Of a stretch of 64,000 nucleotides of DNA, positions 7,840-16,698 are shown piece after piece. The DNA lies in NCBI RefSeq assembly GCF_001700515.1, contig NZ_MAUD01000086.1:1-64000 (forward strand). Reading direction: 5' to 3'. A program made the translations under genes and the position numbers. The notes below the pieces were generated by a model. The model was not told the DNA's origin. It saw nothing but the letters and a program-made list of their open reading frames with translations, and did not search any database. This DNA comes from Streptomyces lushanensis (lineage in GTDB: Bacteria > Actinomycetota > Actinomycetes > Streptomycetales > Streptomycetaceae). Position 1 is the stretch's first letter. Each line of letters starts with the position of its first letter.

Positions 7840-9701
7840 CGGACGGTCTCCTCAACGGCCTCGGACTCCACGCCCGGCTCGGCTCCGGACATCAGCCACG
7901 CGTACTCCTCGCTGGCGCGCAGCAGTTCCTGATGGGTGCCCACGGCGGCGATGCGCCCCCGCGAGATCAGCGCGACCCGGTCGGCGAGCATCACGGTGGA
8001 CGGACGGTGGGCCACGACCAGCGCGGTCGTCTCCCGCAGCACCTGCCGCAGCGCCGCCTCCACCAGTGCTTCCGTATGGACGTCCAGCGCGGAGAGCGGA
8101 TCGTCGAGCACCAGGAAGCGCGGGCGGCCGACCACCGCCCTGGCGAGCGCGAGCCGCTGCCGCTGGCCGCCGGAGAGGCTGAGTCCCTGCTCGCCCACCT
8201 CCGTGCGCACGCCCCGCGGCAGCTCGGCGGCAAAGCCCGCCTGGGCCACCTCCAGCGCCCGGGACAGCGCCTCCTCGTCGGCGTCCGCCGCGCCCATCAG
8301 CACGTTCTCCGCGACGCTCGCGGAGAAGAGCGTCGGCTCCTCGAACGCCACCGACACCAGCTCACGCAGCCGTGAACGGGGTATCAGGGCGATGTCCTCG
8401 CCGTCCAGCGTGATCCGCCCCGAGGTCACCTCGTGCAGTCGCGGTACGAGCGCGGTGAGCGTCGTCTTGCCCGATCCGGTGGCCCCGACCAGGGCCATGG
8501 TCTCGCCCGGTTCGATGTGCAGATCGATGCCGGAGAGCACGGGCGGCGAGTCCGCGTCGGCGTCCGGATAGCGGAACGTGACGCCCTCGAAGCGCAGTCC
8601 GCCTCCGCCGTCCGGTCCGCCGCCGGCCGCCTTCGTGAGGGCAACCGTTTCTCCCGTCCGCGCGGCGGACGCGGCCGACGGCTGCGCCTCCTTCTCCTCC
8701 GCCTCCTCCGGTACGTCCATCACCTCGAAGAACCGCTCGGTCGCCGTCGCCGACTCCTGACTCATCGCCAGCAGGAAGCCCATCGACTCCACCGGCCACC
8801 GCAGCGCCAGCGCCGTCGACAGGAACGCCACCAGCGTGCCCGCCGAGAGTCCGCCGTCCGCCACCTGGACCGTGCCCAGCACCAGTGCCGCGCCGATCGC
8901 CAGCTCCGGAATGATCATGATCAGGGCCCAGATGCCCGCCAGCAGCCGTGCCTTGGCCAGCTCCGTGGTGCGCAGCCGCCCCGCCAGCTCCCGGAAGGCG
9001 AGCGCCTGGCTGCGATGGCGGCCGAATCCCTTGATGATCCGGATACCGAGCACGCCCTCCTCGACCACCGTGGTCAGATCGCCGACCTGGTCCTGGGCCC
9101 GCCGCGCGATCAGTGAGTACCGCGTCTCGAAGAGCGAACAGAGAACGACCAGCGGCACCACCGGCGCCATCAGCACCAGGCCGAGCGACCAGTCCTGGAG
9201 CAGCAGAATGACGAAGCCCGCCAGGATCGTCGTCACGTTCACCAGGAGGAACGTGAGCGGGAAGGCGAGGAACATCCGCAGCAGCATCAGATCGGTCGTC
9301 GCGCGGGAGAGAAGCTGACCGGAGGGCCAGCGGTCGTGGAAGGCCACGGGCAGCCGTTGCAGATGGCGGTAGAGATCGGCCCGCATCGCCGCCTCGACGC
9401 CGGACAGCGGCCGGGCCACCAGCCAGCGGCGGAAACCGAACAGCACCGCCTCGGCGATCCCGAGGAGCAGCAGGAGCAGGGCCCCCAGCCAGACACCTCC
9501 GGGATCCCGGTCGGTGACCGGTCCGTCGACCATCCACTTCAGTACGAGTGGGAACACCAGACCGAGGCAGGATGCGACAATCGCGACAAAAGCCGCACTG
9601 AAGAGACGTGTTCGTACCGGTCGTACGTAGGGCCACAGCCGCAGCAGTGAGCGTACGGAGGACCGGTCCTTGGCGGTGGCTGCGTGTTTCTCGGACATCA
9701 T
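7836..9701 (-). CDS. ABC exporter half-transporter, degenerate ATP-site subunit
   Basis: Partner of the downstream half-transporter: six-helix membrane domain (about 25-330) followed by an ATPase domain (about 365-600), 621 residues. Walker A GATGSGKTT and signature LSGGQRQRLALARA are perfect, but Walker B is FLVLDDPLSALD, with Asp in place of the catalytic Glu. Together with the altered signature of the partner this gives the classic one-active, one-degenerate arrangement of heterodimeric exporters. The start is the first of two adjacent ATG codons (9701 and 9698); no strong ribosome binding site is visible. A 121 bp gap with a hairpin separates it from glgX upstream. Confidence 0.92.
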   Translation of the reverse strand: MMSEKHAATAKDRSSVRSLLRLWPYVRPVRTRLFSAAFVAIVASCLGLVFPLVLKWMVDGPVTDRDPGGVWLGALLLLLLGIAEAVLFGFRRWLVARPLSGVEAAMRADLYRHLQRLPVAFHDRWPSGQLLSRATTDLMLLRMFLAFPLTFLLVNVTTILAGFVILLLQDWSLGLVLMAPVVPLVVLCSLFETRYSLIARRAQDQVGDLTTVVEEGVLGIRIIKGFGRHRSQALAFRELAGRLRTTELAKARLLAGIWALIMIIPELAIGAALVLGTVQVADGGLSAGTLVAFLSTALALRWPVESMGFLLAMSQESATATERFFEVMDVPEEAEEKEAQPSAASAARTGETVALTKAAGGGPDGGGGLRFEGVTFRYPDADADSPPVLSGIDLHIEPGETMALVGATGSGKTTLTALVPRLHEVTSGRITLDGEDIALIPRSRLRELVSVAFEEPTLFSASVAENVLMGAADADEEALSRALEVAQAGFAAELPRGVRTEVGEQGLSLSGGQRQRLALARAVVGRPRFLVLDDPLSALDVHTEALVEAALRQVLRETTALVVAHRPSTVMLADRVALISRGRIAAVGTHQELLRASEEYAWLMSGAEPGVESEAVEETVR

Positions 9702-9786
9702 GAGCGAGCCTACGGTTCACCACTGACATCGCTCATGTGCTTTTCCGCCAGTCGGGGCGGGGACCGGGGCCGCGCGGACGGTCACC

Positions 9787-9806
9787 GGCCGGTCCGCGGG
9801 CCGGCC
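9787..9806. terminator. hairpin after glgX
   Basis: GGCCGG and CCGGCC pair perfectly around an 8 nt loop, 17 bp beyond the glgX stop and before the ABC exporter start. It probably ends the glgX transcript. There is no U-run, as is usual in Streptomyces. Confidence 0.45.
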
Positions 9807-9822
9807 CACCGGCCGGATCACC

Positions 9823-12054
9823 TCACTCGCGCACCCGGAACACCAGGACGCACCGCGCAGGGACAGCCACCGCCGTCCCTGCGTCGTGCACCGTGCCCGG
9901 CTCCCGCGTCTGGTCCTCGCGCGCGGTGTCGACGAGCAGTTCGTACGTCCGTGCCCAGGGCGGTCCCGGCAGAGTGACCTCGACCGGCTCGGCCGCCGCG
10001 TGCAGGACCGTCAGAAAACTGTCGTCCGTGATCTTCTCGCCCTGCGCGTCCCGGCCCGGGATGTCCCGCCCGGACAGGAAGAGCCCGAGCGTGGACGCCG
10101 GCGCGTACCAGTCCTCCTCGGTCATCTCCTCGCCGCCCGGAGTGAACCACGCGAGGTCCGGCAGCCCGTCCGGTGCCTGGGACAGTCCGGAGAAGAAGGC
10201 GCGGCGGCGCAGGACGGGATGGGCCCGGCGCAGGGCGAGCAGCCGGGTGGTCAGCGCGTACAGCCCGCGCGCGCCCGCCGGATCGCCGTGGCCGCCGTCC
10301 GCCCGGTCGCCGCGCGGTTCGAGCGGGGACCAGTCGAGCCAGCTCACCTCGTTGTCCTGGCAGTACGCGTTGTTGTTGCCGCGCTGCGTACGGCCCATCT
10401 CGTCGCCCGCGACCAGCATCGGCACCCCGGTCGACACCAGCAGTGTGGTGAGCAGATTCCGCTGCTGGCGCCGGCGCAGGGCGTTGACCGCGGGATCGTC
10501 GGTCTCGCCCTCCACCCCGCAGTTCCAGGCGCGATTGTCGTCCGTACCGTCCCGGTTGCCCTCGCCGTTGGCCTCGTTGTGCTTGCGTCCGTAGGAGACC
10601 AGGTCGCGCAGGGTGAAGCCGTCGTGCGCGGTGACGAAGTTGACGGAGGCGTACGGCCGCCGGCCGCCCCACGCGTAGAGATCGCTCGATCCGGAGAGCC
10701 GGTAGCCCAGATCGCGTACATCGGGCAGCGCGCCGCGCCAGAAGTCCCGTACGGCGTCGCGGTACCGGTCGTTCCACTCCGTCCACAGCGGGGGGAACGC
10801 GCCCGACTGATAGCCGCCGTTGCCCACGTCCCACGGTTCGGCGATCAGCTTCACCCGGCGCAGCACGGGATCCTGGGCGATCACCGCGAGGAACGGCGAG
10901 AGCATGTCGACATCGTGCGCCGAACGGGCCAGGGCCGCCGCGAGGTCGAAGCGGAACCCGTCGACGCCCATCTCGGTGACCCAGTAGCGCAGCGAGTCGG
11001 TGATCAGCCGCAGCACCTGGGGCTGGAGCACATGGAGGGTGTTGCCGCAGCCGGTGTAGTCCAGATAGCGGCGGGCGTCGGAGGGGAGCCGGTAGTAGCC
11101 GCGGTTGTCGATCCCGCGCAGCGACAGTGTCGGACCCAGCTCTCCGGCCTCCGCCGTGTGGTTGTAGACCACATCGAGGATGACCTCGATGCCCGCCGCG
11201 TGCAGCGCCCGCACCATCCGTTTGAACTCGCCGACCTGCTCGCCCCGGGTGCCGTCCGAGGCGTAGGCGGCGTGCGGCGCGAAGTAGCCGATGGAGTTGT
11301 AGCCCCAGTAGTTGTGCAGTCCGCGCCGGAGCAGATGCTCCTCGTGGGCGAACTGGTGCACGGGCAGCAGCTCGACCGCCGTCACCCCGAGCCGCCGGAG
11401 ATGGCCGATCGCCGCCGGATGCGCGAGGCCCGCGTAGGTACCGCGCAGCTCCTCCGGGATTCCCGGGTGGAGCCGGGTGAAGCCCCGGACATGGAGTTCG
11501 TAGATGACCGAGTCGGCCCAGGGCGTCTTGGGCCGCCGGTCCTCGGTCCACTCGTCGCCGGGCGCGTCGTCGTGGACGACGACCGCCTTGGGGACGAACG
11601 GGGCGGAGTCGCGGTCGTCACGCACCGTGTCCGCGACATTCCGCTGCGGCCAGTCGCGGACATGGCCGTAGACCTCGGGCGGCAGCCGGCGGTAGTCGTT
11701 GCCCTCGGTGGCGTCCACCGCACGGGCGTACGGGTCGAGGAGCAGTTTCGCCGGGTTCCAGCGGGCGCCCGTCCACGGGTCCCATCGGCCGTGCACCCGG
11801 AATCCGTACCGCTGTCCGGGGCGGATTCCGGGGACGAAACCGTGCCAGATCTCATGGGTCAGCTCCGTCAGCGGGAGCCGCGTCTCGGCGCCGCTGTCGT
11901 CGAACAGAGCGACGTCGACCGCTTCCGCGCCGCCCGCCCAGAGCGCGAAATTGGTGCCCGCGACCCCGTCCGGACCGGTCCGGAAGCGGGCGCCCAGCGG
12001 GGTCGGCGCTCCCGGCCAGACCGCCCGTGGTGTGTGCTCGGCTGCGCTCGCCAC
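9823..12054 (-). CDS. glgX: glycogen debranching enzyme GlgX
   Basis: Isoamylase-type glycoside hydrolase family 13 enzyme of 743 residues that cuts alpha-1,6 branches during glycogen breakdown in the cytoplasm. An N-terminal CBM48-like domain (about 15-120) is followed by the catalytic barrel. Catalytic residues are visible: the nucleophile Asp in DGFRFDLAAAL, the acid/base Glu in VKLIAEPWD, and the HD pair in TAHDGFTL. The NH motif in VVYNHTAEAG is also intact. The GTG start at 12054 lies after GGGAGG with an 8-9 nt spacing. It is divergent from the L,D-transpeptidase gene across about 150 bp. Confidence 0.95.
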   Translation of the reverse strand: MASAAEHTPRAVWPGAPTPLGARFRTGPDGVAGTNFALWAGGAEAVDVALFDDSGAETRLPLTELTHEIWHGFVPGIRPGQRYGFRVHGRWDPWTGARWNPAKLLLDPYARAVDATEGNDYRRLPPEVYGHVRDWPQRNVADTVRDDRDSAPFVPKAVVVHDDAPGDEWTEDRRPKTPWADSVIYELHVRGFTRLHPGIPEELRGTYAGLAHPAAIGHLRRLGVTAVELLPVHQFAHEEHLLRRGLHNYWGYNSIGYFAPHAAYASDGTRGEQVGEFKRMVRALHAAGIEVILDVVYNHTAEAGELGPTLSLRGIDNRGYYRLPSDARRYLDYTGCGNTLHVLQPQVLRLITDSLRYWVTEMGVDGFRFDLAAALARSAHDVDMLSPFLAVIAQDPVLRRVKLIAEPWDVGNGGYQSGAFPPLWTEWNDRYRDAVRDFWRGALPDVRDLGYRLSGSSDLYAWGGRRPYASVNFVTAHDGFTLRDLVSYGRKHNEANGEGNRDGTDDNRAWNCGVEGETDDPAVNALRRRQQRNLLTTLLVSTGVPMLVAGDEMGRTQRGNNNAYCQDNEVSWLDWSPLEPRGDRADGGHGDPAGARGLYALTTRLLALRRAHPVLRRRAFFSGLSQAPDGLPDLAWFTPGGEEMTEEDWYAPASTLGLFLSGRDIPGRDAQGEKITDDSFLTVLHAAAEPVEVTLPGPPWARTYELLVDTAREDQTREPGTVHDAGTAVAVPARCVLVFRVRE

Positions 12055-12203
12055 CTGTCAGGCCTCCCGAGGCTTCCGGCCCCGCGGATCGGTGCGCGCG
12101 GCGTCCCGGCCGCGGCTCTCCTCGCGTGGTCTCCCACCTGTTCTGCCCGCAACGGGACCCGCACTCACGTTTCCCCCGGAGGGTGGTGGTCGTTGGGCGG
12201 ATC

Positions 12204-13427
12204 GTGAGACATGCATTGGAGCGCGCAAAACGGGCCGGGAGCGGCATGGTCGTCGCCCTGGCATGGACAGGACTGCTGGCAGGACTGACGGGATGCACCG
12301 GTCAGCGGCCACTGGTCAACGACGCCAAGCCACGGCCGCCGGGAGAAACCATCCGGATCACCCCCAAGGACGGCGCCAAGGACATCGGCGTGCGGGAGAG
12401 GATCGAGGTGAGCGTGGCCGACGGCCGGCTGGAGCGGGTGCGGGTCGTCCAGATCGAGGACGCCAGCCCGACCGCGCTGCCGGGACGTATCTCCGGGGAC
12501 GGCCGCGTCTGGACACCGGCGGGCCGGGCGCGGATCGCCCTGGCCGCCAAGTACAGCGTCGACGTGGTGGCGGTGGACGGCCGCGGCCGGCGCTCGGCGC
12601 GCCACTCCACCTTCACCACGGCCGTGCCCACCGATCAGTTCACGGGCTACTTCTCGCCGGAGAACCGGGCCACGGTCGGCACCGGGATGATCATCTCCTT
12701 CGACTTCAACCGGAAGATCCGCAACCGCGCCGCCGTCGAGCGCGCCATCGAGGTCACCTCGGACCCGCCGGTCGAGGTCTCCGGCCACTGGTTCGGCGAC
12801 CAGCGCCTCGACTTCCGGCCCCGTACGTACTGGAAGCCGGGCACCGAGGTCGCGATCCGTGTCGGGCTTCGGGACGTCCAGGCGGCGCCCGGGGTCTTCG
12901 GCATCCAGAACAAGAACGTCGGTTTCCGGGTCGCGCGGTCCCAGATCTCCCGGGTCGACGCCAGGAAACACACCATGGAGGTACGGCGTGACGGCATGCT
13001 GCTCTCGACCCTGCCGATCACCGCGGGCGCACCCGAGAATCCCACGTACAACGGGAAGATGGTGGTGACCGAGTTGTACGACGTCACCCGGATGAACGGC
13101 GAGACGGTCGGTTTCGGCGGCGAGTACGACATCGAGGACGTGCCGCACGCGCTGCGGCTGACCACGTCCGGGACGTTTCTGCACGGCAACTACTGGGCGT
13201 CCGAGGAGACGTTCGGCGCCGAGAACGTCAGCCACGGCTGTGTCGGACTGCGCGACGTGCGAGGCGGCGCGCCCGACACCCCGGCCGGCTGGTTCTTCTA
13301 CCAGACGCTGATCGGCGATGTGGTGGAGGTGGTCAACTCCCATGACCGCACGGTCGCCGCGGACAACGGCCTCGGCGGCTGGAATCTGTCCTGGCAGCGG
13401 TGGAAGGAGGGCTCGGCCGTCCACTGA
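12204..13427 (+). CDS. L,D-transpeptidase, lipoprotein (paralogue 1)
   Basis: Cell-wall enzyme of about 407 residues that forms 3-3 cross-links or attaches proteins to peptidoglycan. It has an N-terminal lipoprotein signal with lipobox LTGC, two Ig-like domains (about 40-250; one contains HWFGDQRLDFRP) and a C-terminal YkuD catalytic domain. The active-site motif is HGNYW followed by SHGCVGLRD, with Cys as nucleophile. The GTG at 12204 is chosen because it gives a compact signal sequence, but a GGAGG at 12178 would better serve GTG codons near 12186, so the start is uncertain. The next gene is a clear paralogue. A strong terminator follows. Confidence 0.88.
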   Translation: MRHALERAKRAGSGMVVALAWTGLLAGLTGCTGQRPLVNDAKPRPPGETIRITPKDGAKDIGVRERIEVSVADGRLERVRVVQIEDASPTALPGRISGDGRVWTPAGRARIALAAKYSVDVVAVDGRGRRSARHSTFTTAVPTDQFTGYFSPENRATVGTGMIISFDFNRKIRNRAAVERAIEVTSDPPVEVSGHWFGDQRLDFRPRTYWKPGTEVAIRVGLRDVQAAPGVFGIQNKNVGFRVARSQISRVDARKHTMEVRRDGMLLSTLPITAGAPENPTYNGKMVVTELYDVTRMNGETVGFGGEYDIEDVPHALRLTTSGTFLHGNYWASEETFGAENVSHGCVGLRDVRGGAPDTPAGWFFYQTLIGDVVEVVNSHDRTVAADNGLGGWNLSWQRWKEGSAVH

Positions 13428-13485
13428 CCGCTCTCCCGGCCCCGGTTGAGTCCCGCCGAGCCCCTGCCGGGCCCTTGTCGAGCCC

Positions 13486-13514
13486 GCGTCCGCCGTGTTC
13501 CTCACGGCGGACGC
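13486..13514 (+). terminator. strong hairpin after L,D-transpeptidase 1
   Basis: GCGTCCGCCGTG and CACGGCGGACGC form a perfect 12 bp stem around a 5 nt loop, 58 bp after the stop. It separates the two transpeptidase genes into independent units. Confidence 0.75.
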
Positions 13515-13701
13515 CGCCTGTGCCCCGTCCCGTACAACCCGTATGACCTGCGCCGTCCCGGACTTGTTGGGACACAACGGTGACATTCGCGTACTCAACG
13601 TGTCGCGCGCAGTGTGATTATCTAACGCCGTGCGCGTGCACTTCAGCGCGTGGGAGTGCGGGCCGTGGCGGGGCCAGGCCGTGCGAGGGGAGACGACCAG
13701 A

Positions 13702-14940
13702 GTGAACGGGCTGCCGATATCGGGACAGCGGCGGGGACATCGGGGAACGGGGCCGCTGGCCCTGATGCTGGGGGCGCTCCTGCTGGTCGTCACCGCGTGC
13801 GGCGGGGGCGGCGGTTCGGGCGAGGACGACGGTGACAAGAACCGCGGCAAGGACGCGACGAAGGTCGAGAACGTCGCCTCCGTCGCGGTGGTGACCATCC
13901 TGCCGAAGGACAACGCGAACGGCGTCGCGACCACCGGTGCCCTCAAGGTCTCCGCGGCCAAGGGCAGGCTGACCACCGTCACCGTCCAGGACGACAAGGG
14001 CAATCCGGTCGAGGGCAGGCTGGCCGAGGGCGGCGGTGCCTGGGAGCCGCTCCAGCATCTCGCCGGAGCCACCAGGTACAAGGTGCACGCGATCGCCGAG
14101 GACGCCGACGGCCGCGAGTCCGCCAAGGACATCACGTTCACGACGCTCGTCCCGAAGAACACCTTCATCGGCACCTACACGCCGGAGGACGGTTCGACGG
14201 TCGGCGTCGGCATGCCGGTCTCCATCAACTTCAGCCGGGGCATCACCGATCCCGAGGCCGTCGAGAAGGCCATCACGGTGACGGCCGATCCGGCCGTACC
14301 GGTCGAGGGCCACTGGTTCGGCAACGACCGGCTGGACTTCCGTCCCGAGAAGTACTGGGCCGCGGGCACGAAGGTGTCCGTGAAGCTCAATCTCGACGGT
14401 GTCGAGGGCCGTCCCGGCGTGTACGGCAAGCAGGCCAAGACCGTGTCGTTCACCATCGGCCGCAGCCAGGTCTCCACCGTCGACGCGAGCGCCAAGACGA
14501 TGAAGGTCGTACGGGACGGCAAGCAGATCAAGAACATCCCGATCACCGCGGGCGCGCCGGCGACCACCACGTACAACGGCCAGATGGTCATCAGCGAGAA
14601 GTACGAGGTGACCCGGATGAACGGCGCGACGGTCGGCTTCGGCGGTGAGTACGACATCAAGGACGTGCCGCACGCGATGCGCCTGTCCACCTCGGGCACC
14701 TTCGTCCACGGCAACTACTGGGCCTCCTCGGGCACCTTCGGCTCGGCGAACGTCAGCCACGGCTGTGTGGGGCTGCGCGACATCCGCGGCGGCGGGGACA
14801 ACGGGACGCCGTCCGCCTGGTTCTACAACTCCTCGATCATCGGTGACGTGGTCGTCGTCAAGAACTCGAAGGACAAGCAGATCGCGCCGGACAACGGTCT
14901 GAACGGCTGGAACATGTCCTGGTCGGAGTGGACCGCGTAA
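13702..14940 (+). CDS. L,D-transpeptidase, lipoprotein (paralogue 2)
   Basis: Second L,D-transpeptidase, 412 residues, same layout as the gene before it: lipobox VTAC, a Gly/Asp-rich linker, two Ig-like domains and a YkuD catalytic domain with HGNYW followed by SHGCVGLRD. Long blocks are nearly identical between the two proteins around the catalytic site, while the signal region and linker differ. The GTG at 13702 has GAGGGGAG about 9 nt upstream; an upstream in-frame ATG at 13630 is less likely because it would put a long non-signal extension before the lipoprotein signal. It acts outside the membrane on peptidoglycan. Confidence 0.92.
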   Translation: MNGLPISGQRRGHRGTGPLALMLGALLLVVTACGGGGGSGEDDGDKNRGKDATKVENVASVAVVTILPKDNANGVATTGALKVSAAKGRLTTVTVQDDKGNPVEGRLAEGGGAWEPLQHLAGATRYKVHAIAEDADGRESAKDITFTTLVPKNTFIGTYTPEDGSTVGVGMPVSINFSRGITDPEAVEKAITVTADPAVPVEGHWFGNDRLDFRPEKYWAAGTKVSVKLNLDGVEGRPGVYGKQAKTVSFTIGRSQVSTVDASAKTMKVVRDGKQIKNIPITAGAPATTTYNGQMVISEKYEVTRMNGATVGFGGEYDIKDVPHAMRLSTSGTFVHGNYWASSGTFGSANVSHGCVGLRDIRGGGDNGTPSAWFYNSSIIGDVVVVKNSKDKQIAPDNGLNGWNMSWSEWTA

Positions 14941-15030
14941 CCCCCGCGGAGCAGTGGTGGCGACGGATCCGATGCGCTGTGGGCCGGTGCGCCGGGTCCG
15001 TTGTCGTTAGCGGCGGTTAACCTGCCTCGT

Positions 15031-15801
15031 ATGGCATTCGTGAACCTCGAAGTCTCCGGCGGCGTCGGCACCATCCGGCTCGACCGCCCACCGATGAACG
15101 CGCTGAACACCGCCATCCAGGACCGGCTGCGCGAGCTGGCCGAGGAGGCGGGCCGGCGCGAGGACGTCCGCGCGGTGATCCTGTACGGCGGCGAGAAGGT
15201 CTTCGCGGCCGGCGCCGACATCAAAGAGATGCGGGACATGGACCACGCGGCGATGGTCGTACGCTCCCGGGCGCTCCAGGAGTCGTTCACGGCGGTGGCC
15301 CGTATCCCCAAGCCCGTCGTCGCCGCGGTCACCGGTTACGCGCTGGGCGGCGGCTGCGAGCTCGCCCTGTGCGCCGACTTCCGGATCGCCGCCGACGACG
15401 CCAGGCTGGGCCAGCCCGAGATCCTGCTCGGACTGATCCCGGGCGCCGGCGGCACCCAGCGGCTGGCCCGGCTGGTCGGTCCCTCCCGCGCCAAGGACCT
15501 CATCTTCACGGGCCGTCAGGTGAAGGCCGAGGAGGCGCTGGCGATCGGTCTGGTCGACCGCGTGGTCCCGGCGGCGCAGGTGTACGAGCAGGCGGCGGCC
15601 TGGGCCTCGAAGCTCGCCCAGGGGCCCGCGCTCGCGCTGCGGGCGGCGAAGGAGTCGGTCGACGCGGGCCTGGAGACGGACCTGGAGACCGGCCTCGCCA
15701 TCGAACGGAACTGGTTCGCCGGGCTGTTCGCCACGGAGGACCGGGAGCGGGGAATGCGGTCCTTCGTGGAGGACGGTCCGGGCAAGGCCACGTTCCTCTG
15801 A
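15031..15801 (+). CDS. enoyl-CoA hydratase/isomerase family protein
   Basis: Crotonase-fold enzyme of 256 residues that probably hydrates trans-2-enoyl-CoA in fatty acid beta-oxidation. The oxyanion-hole segments AAGADIKEM and GYALGGGCELALCADFRIA are present. One catalytic Glu is in GQPEILLGLIPGAGGTQRL; the position of the second should be checked by alignment. The ATG at 15031 is preferred over an upstream TTG at 15001. No Shine-Dalgarno is visible, and a GTTAAC element ends 9 bp before the ATG, so the mRNA may be leaderless. Confidence 0.93.
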   Translation: MAFVNLEVSGGVGTIRLDRPPMNALNTAIQDRLRELAEEAGRREDVRAVILYGGEKVFAAGADIKEMRDMDHAAMVVRSRALQESFTAVARIPKPVVAAVTGYALGGGCELALCADFRIAADDARLGQPEILLGLIPGAGGTQRLARLVGPSRAKDLIFTGRQVKAEEALAIGLVDRVVPAAQVYEQAAAWASKLAQGPALALRAAKESVDAGLETDLETGLAIERNWFAGLFATEDRERGMRSFVEDGPGKATFL

Positions 15802-15861
15802 GAGGGGTTCGGCCGGACACGGAGAGCCACGACGTCAACTCCACGCACGCCTTAGCACAGA

Positions 15862-15882
15862 CTTAAGAGAACCTTAAGAGAA
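15862..15882. promoter_or_regulatory. 11 bp-spaced direct repeat upstream of the RsbW-like gene
   Basis: CTTAAGAGAA occurs twice, at 15862-15871 and 15873-15882, exactly one helical turn apart in an AT-rich patch. Such spacing is typical for response-regulator binding, for example PhoP boxes, though the match to the PhoP unit is only partial on the reverse strand. It sits 60 bp after the hydratase and about 170 bp before the ATP-binding protein gene. Confidence 0.35.
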
Positions 15883-16052
15883 AAGCTGTGATCACTCCTG
15901 GCGATCATTGAATCGCCCGGTGTCACCGCAGGTCAGAATGGGCTCAAGCGGTCAAGCTCTGCCCTTGGCATATGCCGTTCACGCCCCCTGGAATGACTCA
16001 TTCCGGGGGGTCCATTCCCTTGGAACGGCCCCGGAGCGGGCTCTGGGCGGCC

Positions 16053-16577
16053 ATGATGGGGGGCATGGCGGGCCTGGAGGGTGTGGAGCAGCCGCGGCGG
16101 CGCGGCGGCGCGACCGCAGCGCGGTGGATACCGTCCGTCGAAGACGAACAGGCGCTCAAGGCGCTGGAGTTGTTCGGCAATCCGACGGAGGCGGAAGTCC
16201 GTCTGCCCTCCCGCCCGGAGTCCGCCTCGGCCGCCCGCAGGATCACCCACAGTGTGGTCCTGCGCCAGTGGGCGCTCTCGCCGCAGACCGCCGAGTACGC
16301 GGTCCTGCTCGTCTCGGAACTCGTCGGCAACGCCGTGCGGCACACCGGCGCGCGCGTCTTCGGGTTACGGATGCTGCGCCGCCGCGGCTGGATCAGGATC
16401 GAGGTCCGTGATCCCTCCCGGGGGCTGCCCTGTCTGATGCCGGTGCACGAGATGGACACCAGCGGGCGCGGGCTCTTCCTGGTGGACCGGCTCTCCGACC
16501 GGTGGGGCGTGGATCTGCTGCCGCGCGGCAAGACCACCTGGTTCGAGATGCGGGTCGCCGACCGCCAGACCCCCTGA
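16053..16577 (+). CDS. RsbW-like ATP-binding protein (anti-sigma/regulatory kinase fold)
   Basis: Small cytoplasmic protein of about 174 residues with a GHKL ATPase domain as in anti-sigma factor kinases. The N box is ELVGNAVRHT, the G1 box EVRDPSRGLP, and the G2 region TSGRGLFLVD; all ATP-binding elements look intact. Streptomyces has dozens of these, which may phosphorylate STAS partners or bind sigma factors. No STAS or sigma gene is adjacent, so the partner is elsewhere. Several in-frame starts exist (15972, 16053, 16056, 16065). The one chosen follows GGAGCGGG at about 12 nt, so the N-terminus is uncertain. Confidence 0.82.
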   Translation: MMGGMAGLEGVEQPRRRGGATAARWIPSVEDEQALKALELFGNPTEAEVRLPSRPESASAARRITHSVVLRQWALSPQTAEYAVLLVSELVGNAVRHTGARVFGLRMLRRRGWIRIEVRDPSRGLPCLMPVHEMDTSGRGLFLVDRLSDRWGVDLLPRGKTTWFEMRVADRQTP

Positions 16578-16679
16578 CTCCCCGCCCGCGGTCCGCCACC
16601 GGCCGTCCTCACCCGTCGGTATGAGTGCCGGTACGAGCCCTGGCCCTCCATCGGGTCAATCGTCACGTTTCACCCGGTA

Positions 16680-16698
16680 CGCCCCTTAAATGGGGGCG
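16680..16698 (+). promoter_or_regulatory. hairpin and possible -10 element at the start of the NodB-like gene
   Basis: CGCCCC and GGGGCG pair around TTAAATG and end on the first base of the GTG start codon. TTAAAT at 16686-16691 could be a -10 box giving a transcript that starts at the GTG. Alternatively, in a longer mRNA, the stem would hide the start and its G-rich binding site. Confidence 0.35.

Noticed and set aside
5819..7855. 678-codon frame on the same strand as the ABC exporter
   Set aside because: Arg/Gly-rich shifted frame over the true half-transporter, which carries all ATPase motifs.
9886..12207. 773-codon open frame antisense to glgX
   Set aside because: Arg/Gly/Val-rich shadow frame typical of high-GC coding DNA; no domain, no ribosome binding site, while the opposite strand encodes a full GlgX.
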